The position numbers and the translations under genes were made by a program. DNA of 39,357 bases from JBDKJS01 sp039806065. GTDB lineage: Bacteria; Bacteroidota; Bacteroidia; AKYH767-A; 2013-40CM-41-45. The notes below the pieces were generated by a model, which saw only the letters and a program-made list of their open reading frames with translations, did not search any database and had not been told where the DNA came from. This document shows, piece by piece, positions 8,686 to 17,622 of this stretch. The DNA lies in contig JBDKJS010000072.1 in assembly GCA_039806065.1 (NCBI GenBank), positions 1-39,357 of the forward strand, given 5' to 3'. The stretch's first letter is position 1. Each line of letters begins with the position of its first letter.

Positions 8686-9516
8686 TTAGAAGTAGAAACG
8701 CATTACGATTTGACCGCTAGCGTTATCAACACCTAGACCGAAGCTAGAAGATTTTCCAGTTTTAGTAGTAAGGGTTTTCACGCCATTGGCTTGAGCATCC
8801 CAACCTTCAGAGGTAACTTCACCTTCTCCAGTAGAGCTCAATGAAGGGCCCCATCCGAATTCACCACCGATAGACATTTTAGCAGCGAAGAAATATTCTG
8901 CACCGATAAAACCTCTTACTCCAAAGCCGAAAGTAGAACCAGCTTTAGATTCTTTGATACGACCGATACCACCGATGTTGCCACCGAAGTTAGTAGTACC
9001 AGGGTTAGGATAAGTTGAGTTAATAGCGTTACCATAAGTGTAAGTGTCTTTAGATGAACCTAAAGAGATACCAGCTTCAACACCATAGATACCACGTAAA
9101 CGGCCTTTTCCACGATTTTTTTGAAGACCACCACCGATAGTGATGTTAGAACCACCGTCCTTGTAAGTATCAGTAACCTGCGCTGGCGGGTTAGAGGTAC
9201 TTCCATCCTGATCGATAAGAGCATTAACTGTGCTGCTTCCGAAACCAATACCTACTTGTACACGGTAAGATGTGTTAGCATCTACAACCATACCACCAAC
9301 GATCGTAAGTGGCTTTTGGTAAGAAAAACCAACGCTGTTTGAAGATGAGTTGTTTAATAAATTACCGAAATAATTTAATGCTGGAGCAGCATCAACTCCT
9401 ATCCACCAGTTGTCGGCTTCCGGTAGAATCATAGTACCGTTTTTTGAAGTCATGGTTTGAGCATTTGCGAACATTGCAGTAGCTGCAAGTGCAATAGTCA
9501 AGATTACTTTTTTCAT
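8686..9516 (-). CDS. Small outer-membrane beta-barrel protein
   Basis: Secreted protein of 276 residues: a signal peptide (MKKVILTIALAATAMFANA, cleavage after ANA) and a mature part rich in glycine, serine and alternating hydrophobic residues (ITIGGGLQ, VEAGISLGSS, FGFGVRGFIGAEYFFAAK, IGGEFGWGPSL), ending in the aromatic MRFYF typical of barrel C-termini. It looks like a general outer-membrane barrel of about 8-10 strands; no specific function can be assigned. It has a near-perfect promoter upstream and a strong terminator downstream, so it is a single-gene unit. Codons look more GC-rich than in its neighbours (many GGT, GTA, ACC), compatible with high expression. Confidence 0.75.
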   Translation of the reverse strand: MKKVILTIALAATAMFANAQTMTSKNGTMILPEADNWWIGVDAAPALNYFGNLLNNSSSNSVGFSYQKPLTIVGGMVVDANTSYRVQVGIGFGSSTVNALIDQDGSTSNPPAQVTDTYKDGGSNITIGGGLQKNRGKGRLRGIYGVEAGISLGSSKDTYTYGNAINSTYPNPGTTNFGGNIGGIGRIKESKAGSTFGFGVRGFIGAEYFFAAKMSIGGEFGWGPSLSSTGEGEVTSEGWDAQANGVKTLTTKTGKSSSFGLGVDNASGQIVMRFYF

Positions 9517-9547
9517 TTTTTAATTGGGTTTAGTTTGTTTATTAATG

Positions 9548-9579
9548 CAAATGTATAGTATTATTCTAATTTCTGTCAA
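9548..9579 (-). promoter_or_regulatory. Promoter of the outer-membrane barrel gene
   Basis: On the minus strand TTG (9579-9577) is followed after 21 bases by TACATTTG (9555-9548), a full TAnnTTTG match, 31 bases before the start codon. Confidence 0.65.
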
Positions 9580-9793
9580 GGCTCATGAGTAGTAATTAAC
9601 CGCAATCAGTTAATCTCTAGCCCAATATTTTATTAAAAACTTGACATGCTACTTGAACTACTTACTATTACCATAAGTTTCATTTTAGCCTAAAAAATAA
9701 GAAAATCTTACAGTTTTGAAAAGCAACATGCTATCCATGAGGTATTTAAGATTCTGAGGATCGAGGTCTTTATTGTTAATATCTATAATTTGT

Positions 9794-9813
9794 TAATTCA
9801 TGTTAATGAATTA
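9794..9813. promoter_or_regulatory. Inverted repeat upstream of susC (possible operator or leader hairpin)
   Basis: TAATTCAT and its exact reverse complement ATGAATTA separated by GTTA, 51 bases before the susC ATG. It is AT-rich, so chance is possible. Confidence 0.35.
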
Positions 9814-9864
9814 GCTTGCTCTACATATAAATCAACCAATGTTTAACCTAAAACTTCAATCATT

Positions 9865-12800
9865 ATGAGAAAAAAAATCGCGTGGCTCATGCTTTTTACC
9901 ATGGGCTTGTTTTGGCAAGCTAACGCTCAAGACAGATTCATCAGTGGAAAAGTTATTGCCAAGGAAGATGGCTTAGCAATTCCAGGGGTAACCGTAGCAG
10001 TCAAAGGTACTGCCAATGCAACCAGCACTGATGCTGGAGGAAATTATACTATAAAAATTTTTTCCAATGCAAAGGAATTAATCTTTACTGGTATTGGCCT
10101 TCAAACTAATACACAAGCTATCACCAGCAGCAACACAATGAATGTAACCATGAATAGTGATCTTGTAAAATTAAATGAAGTACGTGTGACGGCTTTGGGG
10201 GTTGAAAAAGAAACTCGGTCATTGGGTTACTCCACTGGAAACATTGGAGGCAACAATGTTGTAAATTCGCGTGAGGTAAATGTAGTAAACGCAATAAGCA
10301 GTAAGGTGGCTGGGGTACAAGTTAATAATAGTGCCGGAACACCAGGGGCCAGTACAAAAATTCTGCTTCGTGGTAATAAGTCAATATTATTAGACAATCA
10401 ACCTTTATTTGTAATAGACGGTGTTCCTATAGACAACACCACCACCAACACGAATGCTAGGGACAATCCATTTAATGCCAATTTAGAACAAGTAAATTAT
10501 AGTAACCGTGCTGTTGACATTAACCCTGCCGATATTGAGGACATTTCAATCCTAAAGGGGCCAGCAGCAGGTGCACTTTATGGATCAAGAGGTGCCAATG
10601 GTGTGGTAATGATTACTACTAAACGTGCCAAATATGGCCAGCCAACACAAGTTACGTTGGGTAGCACTTTTAGCTTGGATGAGATCAATGGTATTCCTGA
10701 TCTGCAACTAAAATATGCTCAAGGAACTGGAGGCGGGCGCATTGGAGGCACCCCCAATTATAGACCTTATTTACCTGGAGCAGATGGGATATACAACCCA
10801 TTCGATCCAAATACAGATGACATTGAAGGCTCTACAAGTTCTTGGGGCCCTAGCAACTCATCACTAGGAATACAACCTGTAGATAATGTTAAAAATTTCT
10901 TCCAAACAGGCGTTACCTTTACTAATACTGTAGCCATTTCATCAGGAAGCGCAAAGAATGCCTATCGATTGAGCATCTCCCGAACTTCTCAAGAAGGAAT
11001 TATTCCTAATACCAATTTCAAAAGATTTAGCGCTCGCTTAAATGCACAATCACAATTGCATGAAAAGCTTTCGGTTCAAAGCAATTTAGAATTTATCAAT
11101 TCCGGGGGTAAGCGCGCGCAGCAAGGAAGCAACTTAAGTGGTGTAATGCTAGGACTTTTGAGAGCTCCAAGTAGTTTTGACTTAGGTGCGGGATCAACCA
11201 ATGCAAATGGTAGTCAACGAACCTATGTTTCGTTTTATGACAATCCTTATTGGAGTGTTTATAACAACTTGTTCAAAGACAATGTGAATAGATTAATTGG
11301 TAGCTTAACCTTTAACTATTTCCCGGTAGACTGGATAAAAATAATGTACAGACCCGGTACTGATCTATTTAGTGATGTAAGGAATGTAACTTATGCACAA
11401 GGATCAAACAATGATGCTTCTACCCTCTTTGGTCAGGTAATTGAGAATTCTATATTTCACCAACAGCTTTATCAAGATCTTTTGATAACCTTTGATAGGC
11501 CATTGAATAAAAAGATTAATACTACGCTCACCGTTGGTGCCAACACCAATCAAATCTATGATCAACAACTCTACGCAAGAGGCCGACAATTAGCCATACC
11601 TAACTTCTACAACATTGGCAATGCAGCCGATCTTTATGCTGATGAAACACGCGAACGCGTGAGAAGTGCAGCCTTCTTTGGTGATTTTAATATTTCCTAT
11701 GCCAACACTATTTACCTAGGTGTTACAGCAAGAAATGAGTATGCCAGCACTTTTGGTCAAAATAGAAGATCATTTTTCTATCCTGGAACAAGTTTATCAT
11801 TAATTTTAACTGAGTTAAAACCATTTAGAGATTCTAAATTTTTTAGTTATGGAAAACTTAGAGCTAACTATGCTATTGCAGGTAATGCGCCTCTAGCCTA
11901 TTCATCAGTTAATACCTATTCAAAACCTTTTTTTACTGATGGTTACACCAATGGATTTTCATTTCCCTATGCAGGGCAAAACGGATATGGAAAAAATGCC
12001 ACCATAGGCAATCCAAACTTAGAACCAGAATTAACTAAAGGATTTGAGTATGGTGCCGAATTAAAATTTTGGCAAGATCGTTTAACATTTGATTTAACTG
12101 TTTACAATCAAACTAGTGATAACTTACTACTACAACGCCCTATAGCATATAGCACCGGTCATAGTTTTATTTTCGAAAATCTTGGGCAGATGCGCAATAA
12201 AGGAGTGGAGCTCTTAATGGGAGTGGTGCCAGTAAGAACAAAGAATGGCTTCGAGTGGAGTATAGAAGCAAATTATGCTGCTAATAGAAATGAAGTAACC
12301 AAATTGGCTGATGGAATAGAGCAAGTAGAAATCGAGGTAGGGTTTGGAGACCCTGCTGTATTTGCTAAAGTTGGTAGTCCATATGGTGCTATTTACGGCA
12401 CTAAGTGGGAGCGTGATGCATCAGGCCGTTTACTTATTGGAGCTGATGGTTTACCGGTAGCCCAATTAACTCTAGAAGAAGTAGCAAGTGCATATCCTGA
12501 TTATATTTTAGGAATTAGAAATACTTTTACTTATAAAAATATTTCATTAACCACTCTATTTGATATTAACCAAGGTGCCGAAATATGGAATGGAACGATG
12601 GCCCGATTGAATAGATTAGGCAAATCAATAGCTACTGAGGATCGCGAACGCACTTATATAATTGAAGGAGTAAAAGCTGATGGAACACCTAACGATGTTG
12701 CAGTAGATGCAGCAGACTATTTTACTTTTTACAAAGGTGATTTTGGTGCAACGGAAGAGGCAATTGAAGAAGCATCATGGGTTAGACTGCGTGAATTAAA

Positions 12801-13008
12801 CCTCACATGGACCATCAAACCAAAATTAAAATTTGCTAAAACAATTAACATTAGTGTATTTGGTCGTAATTTAATTTACTGGTCAGATTTTACTGGAATT
12901 GACCCTGAAAATAGTCTCACCGGAGCAGGATCTAACTATGGTGGAATTAACTGGTTTAACATGCCTAACTCTAGATCCTATGGAGCAAGCATTAACATTT
13001 CTTTCTAA
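9865..13008 (+). CDS. SusC/RagA family TonB-linked outer-membrane transporter
   Basis: TonB-dependent transporter of 1047 residues that forms the barrel of a SusC/SusD uptake complex. In order: signal peptide (residues 1-21, ending ANA), a carboxypeptidase-regulatory-like domain (about 22-95; GKVIAKEDGLAIPGVTVAV), a TonB-box-like stretch LNEVRVTALGVEKETRS, the plug (about 115-235; SKVAGVQVNNSAGTPGAS, LFVIDGVPIDN, DIEDISILKGPAAGALYGS, GANGVVMITTK), then a long beta-barrel ending GASINISF. The SusD gene follows after 19 bases. No regulator (ECF sigma, anti-sigma or hybrid two-component) or enzyme gene is adjacent, so the substrate, polysaccharide or peptide, is not indicated. Confidence 0.96.
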   Translation: MRKKIAWLMLFTMGLFWQANAQDRFISGKVIAKEDGLAIPGVTVAVKGTANATSTDAGGNYTIKIFSNAKELIFTGIGLQTNTQAITSSNTMNVTMNSDLVKLNEVRVTALGVEKETRSLGYSTGNIGGNNVVNSREVNVVNAISSKVAGVQVNNSAGTPGASTKILLRGNKSILLDNQPLFVIDGVPIDNTTTNTNARDNPFNANLEQVNYSNRAVDINPADIEDISILKGPAAGALYGSRGANGVVMITTKRAKYGQPTQVTLGSTFSLDEINGIPDLQLKYAQGTGGGRIGGTPNYRPYLPGADGIYNPFDPNTDDIEGSTSSWGPSNSSLGIQPVDNVKNFFQTGVTFTNTVAISSGSAKNAYRLSISRTSQEGIIPNTNFKRFSARLNAQSQLHEKLSVQSNLEFINSGGKRAQQGSNLSGVMLGLLRAPSSFDLGAGSTNANGSQRTYVSFYDNPYWSVYNNLFKDNVNRLIGSLTFNYFPVDWIKIMYRPGTDLFSDVRNVTYAQGSNNDASTLFGQVIENSIFHQQLYQDLLITFDRPLNKKINTTLTVGANTNQIYDQQLYARGRQLAIPNFYNIGNAADLYADETRERVRSAAFFGDFNISYANTIYLGVTARNEYASTFGQNRRSFFYPGTSLSLILTELKPFRDSKFFSYGKLRANYAIAGNAPLAYSSVNTYSKPFFTDGYTNGFSFPYAGQNGYGKNATIGNPNLEPELTKGFEYGAELKFWQDRLTFDLTVYNQTSDNLLLQRPIAYSTGHSFIFENLGQMRNKGVELLMGVVPVRTKNGFEWSIEANYAANRNEVTKLADGIEQVEIEVGFGDPAVFAKVGSPYGAIYGTKWERDASGRLLIGADGLPVAQLTLEEVASAYPDYILGIRNTFTYKNISLTTLFDINQGAEIWNGTMARLNRLGKSIATEDRERTYIIEGVKADGTPNDVAVDAADYFTFYKGDFGATEEAIEEASWVRLRELNLTWTIKPKLKFAKTINISVFGRNLIYWSDFTGIDPENSLTGAGSNYGGINWFNMPNSRSYGASINISF

Positions 13009-13027
13009 TAATTTAAATTTGCATAAA

Positions 13028-14425
13028 ATGAAAAATATCAAAATATACATTCTGGCATTTGCGCTATTGCTCAGTAGTACCGCATGCGAAAAATATGTTT
13101 CAAAGGATGACTTCAACCCGAATCAGCCTACCTCTTCTACCCTACCTACTTTACTGCCCACTGTTGAAGTAGCTGTATTTGCTACATACACAGGTCAAAT
13201 TTCCAGAACAAGTGGCTTATGGATCCAACATTTCCAAGGGACCGATCAACAAATGATTGACATCTCACGCTATGAAATTACCGAAAATGGTATTCAGAAT
13301 GATTGGAATACTATTTATGCAAGTGGTATAGTGAATGCTAAAGACATCATCACCAAAGCTGATGCCTTAGGAGCCCCTTATTACAAAGGGATTGCCCAAA
13401 TATGCTATGCCATGCTAGTGGGGGTAGCAACTGACTATTGGAATGATGTGCCCAATACCCAAGCTGGTCTGGGAGTGGCCAATCTAACGCCCCAATATGA
13501 AACCCAAGAAGCAGTGATTACATCAATTCAAACAATGCTTAGCGAAGCTATTGGAAATTTACAAACTGCAACTTCTGCCAATTCAGTAATTCCGGCAAGT
13601 GATGATTTGATCCACAATGGAGATCGAAGCCTTTGGATTAAAGCCGCCTATCTACTAAAAGCGAGATATTCCAACAGATTGAGCCAACGCAATGCAACTA
13701 CCTCTGCTACGCAAGCATTGGCAAACCTAACAGCAGGTGGATGGAGTGGAAATGCCGATAATACCTATGCTCGTTTTAGTGGCGCAGGAAATGAATTAAA
13801 TAGTTGGTATGCATTTGAAAATCAGCGGGGCAATTATATTAAGATGAATGCAACATTGGTAAACAAAATGATTGCTAAAAATGATCCCCGTATCTCTTTT
13901 TATTGCAAACCCGACAATAATGGTAACTTTACCGGAACACCTGTAGATGATTATGCTGATATCAGCACATCATCTATCGGTAACTACTTTGCCGGACCAG
14001 ATGCCACCACCTTACCATTGTTAACTTTTGCCGAGGCTAAATTTATTGAAGCCGAAGCCAATTTAAGACTTGGCCAATCAGCAGCCGCCCAAACTGCTTT
14101 TACTGAAGCCATCACTGCTGCTATGGATTATCCTGGTATTGACGCTGCTGCTGTAAGTGCCTATTTAACTAACTATGGAACCTTGAGTGGATCCACTGCC
14201 GACCAACTAGCACAGATAATGGACGAAAAATATGTAGCATTGTTTACACAATTAGAACCCTATCATGATTGGAGAAGAACCAACCTACCCGTTTTAAATC
14301 CTGCAACCACAGGTGTACAAGCTACCATTCCAGTAAGATTTCCTACCGAGCAAAATGAAAGGTTATATAATCCAAATGCCGTAGTAGTGAGCAATACTAC
14401 TACTCGTGTTTGGTGGGATAATTAA
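13028..14425 (+). CDS. SusD/RagB family nutrient-binding lipoprotein
   Basis: Outer-membrane surface lipoprotein of 465 residues that caps the SusC barrel and binds substrate. The lipobox LLSSTAC (Cys20) follows a signal peptide starting at MKNIKIYILAF. The region near FNPNQPTSSTLPTLLPTVEV, the helical TPR-like segments and the C-terminal block TFAEAKFIEAEANLRLGQ match the SusD-like_2 subgroup. The ATG at 13028 is chosen because it gives this signal peptide; the longer reading from 12899 runs into the susC coding region. It is co-transcribed with susC and followed by a strong terminator. Confidence 0.93.
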   Translation: MKNIKIYILAFALLLSSTACEKYVSKDDFNPNQPTSSTLPTLLPTVEVAVFATYTGQISRTSGLWIQHFQGTDQQMIDISRYEITENGIQNDWNTIYASGIVNAKDIITKADALGAPYYKGIAQICYAMLVGVATDYWNDVPNTQAGLGVANLTPQYETQEAVITSIQTMLSEAIGNLQTATSANSVIPASDDLIHNGDRSLWIKAAYLLKARYSNRLSQRNATTSATQALANLTAGGWSGNADNTYARFSGAGNELNSWYAFENQRGNYIKMNATLVNKMIAKNDPRISFYCKPDNNGNFTGTPVDDYADISTSSIGNYFAGPDATTLPLLTFAEAKFIEAEANLRLGQSAAAQTAFTEAITAAMDYPGIDAAAVSAYLTNYGTLSGSTADQLAQIMDEKYVALFTQLEPYHDWRRTNLPVLNPATTGVQATIPVRFPTEQNERLYNPNAVVVSNTTTRVWWDN

Positions 14426-14466
14426 CCTCTGACCTTTTGCAGAAAACTGCAATCAATTAAACACCC

Positions 14467-14500
14467 AACCTGCCCATAAATATTTGGGCAGGTTTTTTTT
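14467..14500 (+). terminator. Intrinsic terminator after susD
   Basis: Perfect 10-bp stem AACCTGCCCA / TGGGCAGGTT, 8-base loop, then a run of T. It begins 42 bases past the susD stop. Confidence 0.9.
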
Positions 14501-14643
14501 GATCACAACAGAATAAAATGGGCAAAGACTGAAAAAGGTATTAAAACTTAATAACCTATCAACAGGAATATAAACAACGGATCATTTATGTTTGATGATC
14601 AACACTTTAAGCTTATCCAATCAGAATCATAATTGAAGAAAAG

Positions 14644-14674
14644 TTTGTCTTTTTGAGCTCAAAGTTTACCTTTG
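14644..14674 (+). promoter_or_regulatory. Promoter of the pyrophosphatase-YceI gene
   Basis: TTTG at 14644-14647, 19 bases, then TACCTTTG at 14667-14674, an exact Bacteroidota consensus, 31 bases before the start codon. Confidence 0.75.
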
Positions 14675-14705
14675 CACCCCTTAAAAAAAGTTAATTTAAA
14701 TAATT

Positions 14706-17417
14706 ATGGATTTGATTGTATTGTTAATTCCGGCTGTAATGGTAGCAGCCCTCATTTACGCTCTGTTATTGAGCCTTAAAATATCAAAAGCTGAAATCGG
14801 CAATGATAGAATGAAGCAAATAAGTACTTATATAGCCAATGGAGCCATGAGCTTCTTGAAGGCTGAATATAAGTTGCTAGCAATTTTTGTGGTAGTGGTA
14901 AGCATTCTATTAGGAGCAACAGCTGATCCCGAAAAATCAAGCCCCTTAATTGTACTGGCCTTTGTTGTTGGAGCACTTTTAAGTGCATTAGCAGGTTACA
15001 TAGGCATGCGCATAGCTACTAAAGCCAATGTTAGAACAACCAATGCGGCACGAACCAGTCTAAGCAAAGCCCTTAGCATATCATTTGGCGGTGGTACTGT
15101 AATGGGTGTAAGTGTAGCGGCCTTAGGCATTTTAGGTTTAAGTCTATTATTCATTCTTTTTCAAACCATGTTTAATGATGAAGGATCAGTGGGAGAGCCA
15201 TTGAGAAGAGTGCTAGAAGTTTTAACAGGATTTTCACTTGGAGCAGAAAGTATAGCCCTATTTGCACGTGTTGGTGGTGGTATTTATACCAAGGCGGCTG
15301 ATGTAGGTGCTGATTTAGTAGGAAAAGTAGAAGCTGGAATACCTGAAGACGATCCTAGAAATCCTGCAGTTATAGCCGACAATGTTGGAGACAATGTAGG
15401 TGATGTAGCAGGTATGGGAGCCGACTTATTTGGTTCCTATGTAAGTACTGTATTAGCCACTATGGTATTAGGTGCAACTTTAGCTCCTAGTTTAGTTGGT
15501 GTTGATGCATTTGGCGGACTGAGCACAGTAATATTACCATTAATAATTGCGGTATTGGGTTTGATATTTTCTATTGTTGGCTCTTGGTTTGTAAGAATTA
15601 AAGAAAATGGGAATCCACAAACTGCCTTAAACATTGGCAACTGGGGCTCCATTATTCTCACTGCTATTGCCTCGTATGCAGTCATCAAATGGATGATACC
15701 AGCAGAATTTACAGTGGCTGGGCAGGTATATAAATCGACCAATTTATTTTTAACTGTAGTAGTTGGACTAACTGTGGGAATGCTCATGAGCTTGATCACA
15801 GAATACTATTGCTCATTAGGAAAAGGGCCTGTAAATTCAATCGCTAGACAGAGTATGAGTGGTGCCGCTACGAATATCATCAGTGGATTAAGTGTTGGAA
15901 TGATTAGCACTGCACTGCCTATTTTAGTATTGGCTGCTGGCATAGTTGTTTCATTTGCCTTAGGCGGTGTGTATGGTGTAGCAATAGCCGCAAGCGGAAT
16001 GATGGCTACTACTGCCATTCAATTAGCAGTAGATGCATTTGGCCCCATAGCTGATAATGCGGGAGGAATAGCTGAGATGAGCGGCCTACCCAAGGAAGTT
16101 CGTGAACGTACCGATATTTTAGACACTGTAGGAAATACCACCGCAGCCATCGGAAAAGGATTTGCTATTGCCTCAGCAGCATTAACTTCATTGGCCTTAT
16201 TCGCAGCCTTTAAAGAAATCACTGGTATTGCAGTGATTGACATTTCAAAAGCAGAAGTATTGGCCGGTCTATTTATTGGTGGCATGGTGCCTTTCTTGTT
16301 TTCAGCCATGGCCATGCGCGCTGTAGGCAAAGCAGCTAATGCTATGGTAGTAGAAGTTCGCAGACAGTTCAAAGAAATCAAAGGGTTGCTTGAAGGAACA
16401 TCAGGAGTAGAACCAGATTATGATCGTTGTATTCAAATATCTACATCAAGTGCGCTGCGTTTGATGATGCTACCCGGTTTATTAGCCATTCTCACTCCAG
16501 TGATTATTGGTTTTGGATTTAATTTAATCGGATTTAACGGAGCAGAAGTATTGGCAAGCACACTAGCTGGGGTGGCAGTAAGTGGCGTATTAATGGCAAT
16601 GTTTCAGAGTAATGCCGGTGGTGCATGGGATAATGCCAAAAAGAGTTTTGAAAAAGGAGTAGAAATTGATGGTAAACTTTATTACAAAGGTAGCGACCCA
16701 CATAAGGCAGCAGTAACAGGTGATACCGTAGGTGATCCATTTAAAGATACCAGTGGACCATCCATGAACATCCTAATTAAACTAACCGCAATCGTAGCAC
16801 TGATCATTGCACCTGCTTTGACCAATGTAAGTCATAAAGAACATGAAACCGCTACCACCACTACTTCTACTGAATCAACCCAGCGCCTTGATGCTTTAAA
16901 AGGAATGCATGTAGTGGATGGGGGTCATTCTATTGTACAATTCAGTATTAAACACTTCATGAGCCGTGCTATAGGCACCATGAAAATTGATAGTGGATCA
17001 ATTAATTTCACTGGCGATTTAAACACTTCATCGTTGTATTTTAGTTTAGATGTAAAATCATTCAATTCACAAAATGAAGCTCGCGACAGCGGTGTGGTTC
17101 ACGAAGCAGAATGGTTTAATGCAAATGAGCATAGTAAAATTATCTTTACTTCAAATAGCATTACGAAAAACGAAAATGGAGGAGAATATAACTACATAGC
17201 CAATGGTAATTTAACCATGAAAGGTATATCTAAACCTATAGCCATTCCTTTCAACTACGTGGGAGAGGCCAAGACTGAATATGGCAATATCCAAAATTTT
17301 GAAGGAGCCGTGAAGATTGATCGCACTGAATTTGGTGTGGGATCTCGTGATAATGGATTTTTAAGTAACGATGCAAAAATTGAATTCAGTGTCGAAGCAG
17401 CTCAGCAAAGGCAATAA
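14706..17417 (+). CDS. hppA: K+-dependent membrane-bound pyrophosphatase with C-terminal YceI domain
   Basis: Ion-pumping pyrophosphatase: hydrolyses PPi at the cytoplasmic side and drives Na+ and/or H+ out. The 16-helix core covers about residues 1-710. PPi/Mg ligands are seen in DVGADLVGKVEAG (from Asp199), DDPRNPAVIADNVGDNVGD, and the later GDTVGDPFKDTSGPS. The K+-dependence position is alanine (GNTTAAIGKGFAIAS, Ala480, Gly483), which marks the K+-requiring group. After the last helix (NILIKLTAIVALIIAP) comes a Thr/Ser-rich linker (TATTTTSTESTQ), then from about residue 730 a complete YceI-type lipocalin-like domain (VVDGGHSIVQFSIKHFMSR, AEWFNANEHSKIIFTSNSI, GNLTMKGISKPI, DRTEFGVGSRDNGFL). 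The core alone is usually 650-800 residues; here the total is 903. Known topology puts the C-terminus outside the cytoplasm, so YceI would be periplasmic. Own promoter and terminator. Confidence 0.93.
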   Translation: MDLIVLLIPAVMVAALIYALLLSLKISKAEIGNDRMKQISTYIANGAMSFLKAEYKLLAIFVVVVSILLGATADPEKSSPLIVLAFVVGALLSALAGYIGMRIATKANVRTTNAARTSLSKALSISFGGGTVMGVSVAALGILGLSLLFILFQTMFNDEGSVGEPLRRVLEVLTGFSLGAESIALFARVGGGIYTKAADVGADLVGKVEAGIPEDDPRNPAVIADNVGDNVGDVAGMGADLFGSYVSTVLATMVLGATLAPSLVGVDAFGGLSTVILPLIIAVLGLIFSIVGSWFVRIKENGNPQTALNIGNWGSIILTAIASYAVIKWMIPAEFTVAGQVYKSTNLFLTVVVGLTVGMLMSLITEYYCSLGKGPVNSIARQSMSGAATNIISGLSVGMISTALPILVLAAGIVVSFALGGVYGVAIAASGMMATTAIQLAVDAFGPIADNAGGIAEMSGLPKEVRERTDILDTVGNTTAAIGKGFAIASAALTSLALFAAFKEITGIAVIDISKAEVLAGLFIGGMVPFLFSAMAMRAVGKAANAMVVEVRRQFKEIKGLLEGTSGVEPDYDRCIQISTSSALRLMMLPGLLAILTPVIIGFGFNLIGFNGAEVLASTLAGVAVSGVLMAMFQSNAGGAWDNAKKSFEKGVEIDGKLYYKGSDPHKAAVTGDTVGDPFKDTSGPSMNILIKLTAIVALIIAPALTNVSHKEHETATTTTSTESTQRLDALKGMHVVDGGHSIVQFSIKHFMSRAIGTMKIDSGSINFTGDLNTSSLYFSLDVKSFNSQNEARDSGVVHEAEWFNANEHSKIIFTSNSITKNENGGEYNYIANGNLTMKGISKPIAIPFNYVGEAKTEYGNIQNFEGAVKIDRTEFGVGSRDNGFLSNDAKIEFSVEAAQQRQ

Positions 17418-17437
17418 TTGAGCACGCACCTAATTAA

Positions 17438-17468
17438 AAAAACCGGTAAAAATTTTACCGGTTTTTTT
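17438..17468 (+). terminator. Intrinsic terminator after the pyrophosphatase gene
   Basis: Near-perfect palindrome AAAACCGGTAAAA/TTTTACCGGTTTT flanked by an A-run and a T-run, so it may work on both strands. It begins 21 bases after the stop. Confidence 0.88.
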
Positions 17469-17557
17469 TATTGGAAGTTCTGAAATACAAATGATAATCC
17501 TTTCAAACGTTTATTGGTCACTTAAATAAGTGTATTCACATAAAATTCTCAAAAAAA

Positions 17558-17590
17558 TTGCTACGAAAAATGAAGTTTGAAGTATATTTG
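17558..17590 (+). promoter_or_regulatory. Promoter of the FemAB/GNAT-like gene
   Basis: TTG at 17558-17560, 22 bases, then TATATTTG at 17583-17590, 32 bases before the start codon. Confidence 0.55.
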
Positions 17591-17622
17591 GCTGAAACCA
17601 TCTTTAGTAGCATCTAATATTT

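Larger units (their letters stand above)
9517..9864. other. Divergent intergenic region between the barrel gene and susC
   Basis: About 350 bases without a gene. The left end holds the promoter of the barrel gene (9548-9579, minus strand). The right end holds a 20-base inverted repeat (9794-9813) near the susC start. No confident susC promoter was found; a degenerate TATAATTTG at 9784-9792 is the nearest candidate. The middle is AT-rich and I see nothing else in it. Confidence 0.6.

Noticed and set aside
9121..9342. Plus-strand reading frame inside the barrel gene
   Set aside because: Shadow of a glycine/serine-rich gene on the other strand; no start context or homology.
15437..16381. Minus-strand frames inside the pyrophosphatase gene
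   Set aside because: Long antisense frames are common opposite GC-balanced membrane genes; no signal or family seen.
16800..16920. Possible frameshift joining pyrophosphatase and YceI
   Set aside because: The frame is continuous with a plausible low-complexity linker, and there is no promoter or start codon with signal peptide for a separate YceI gene.
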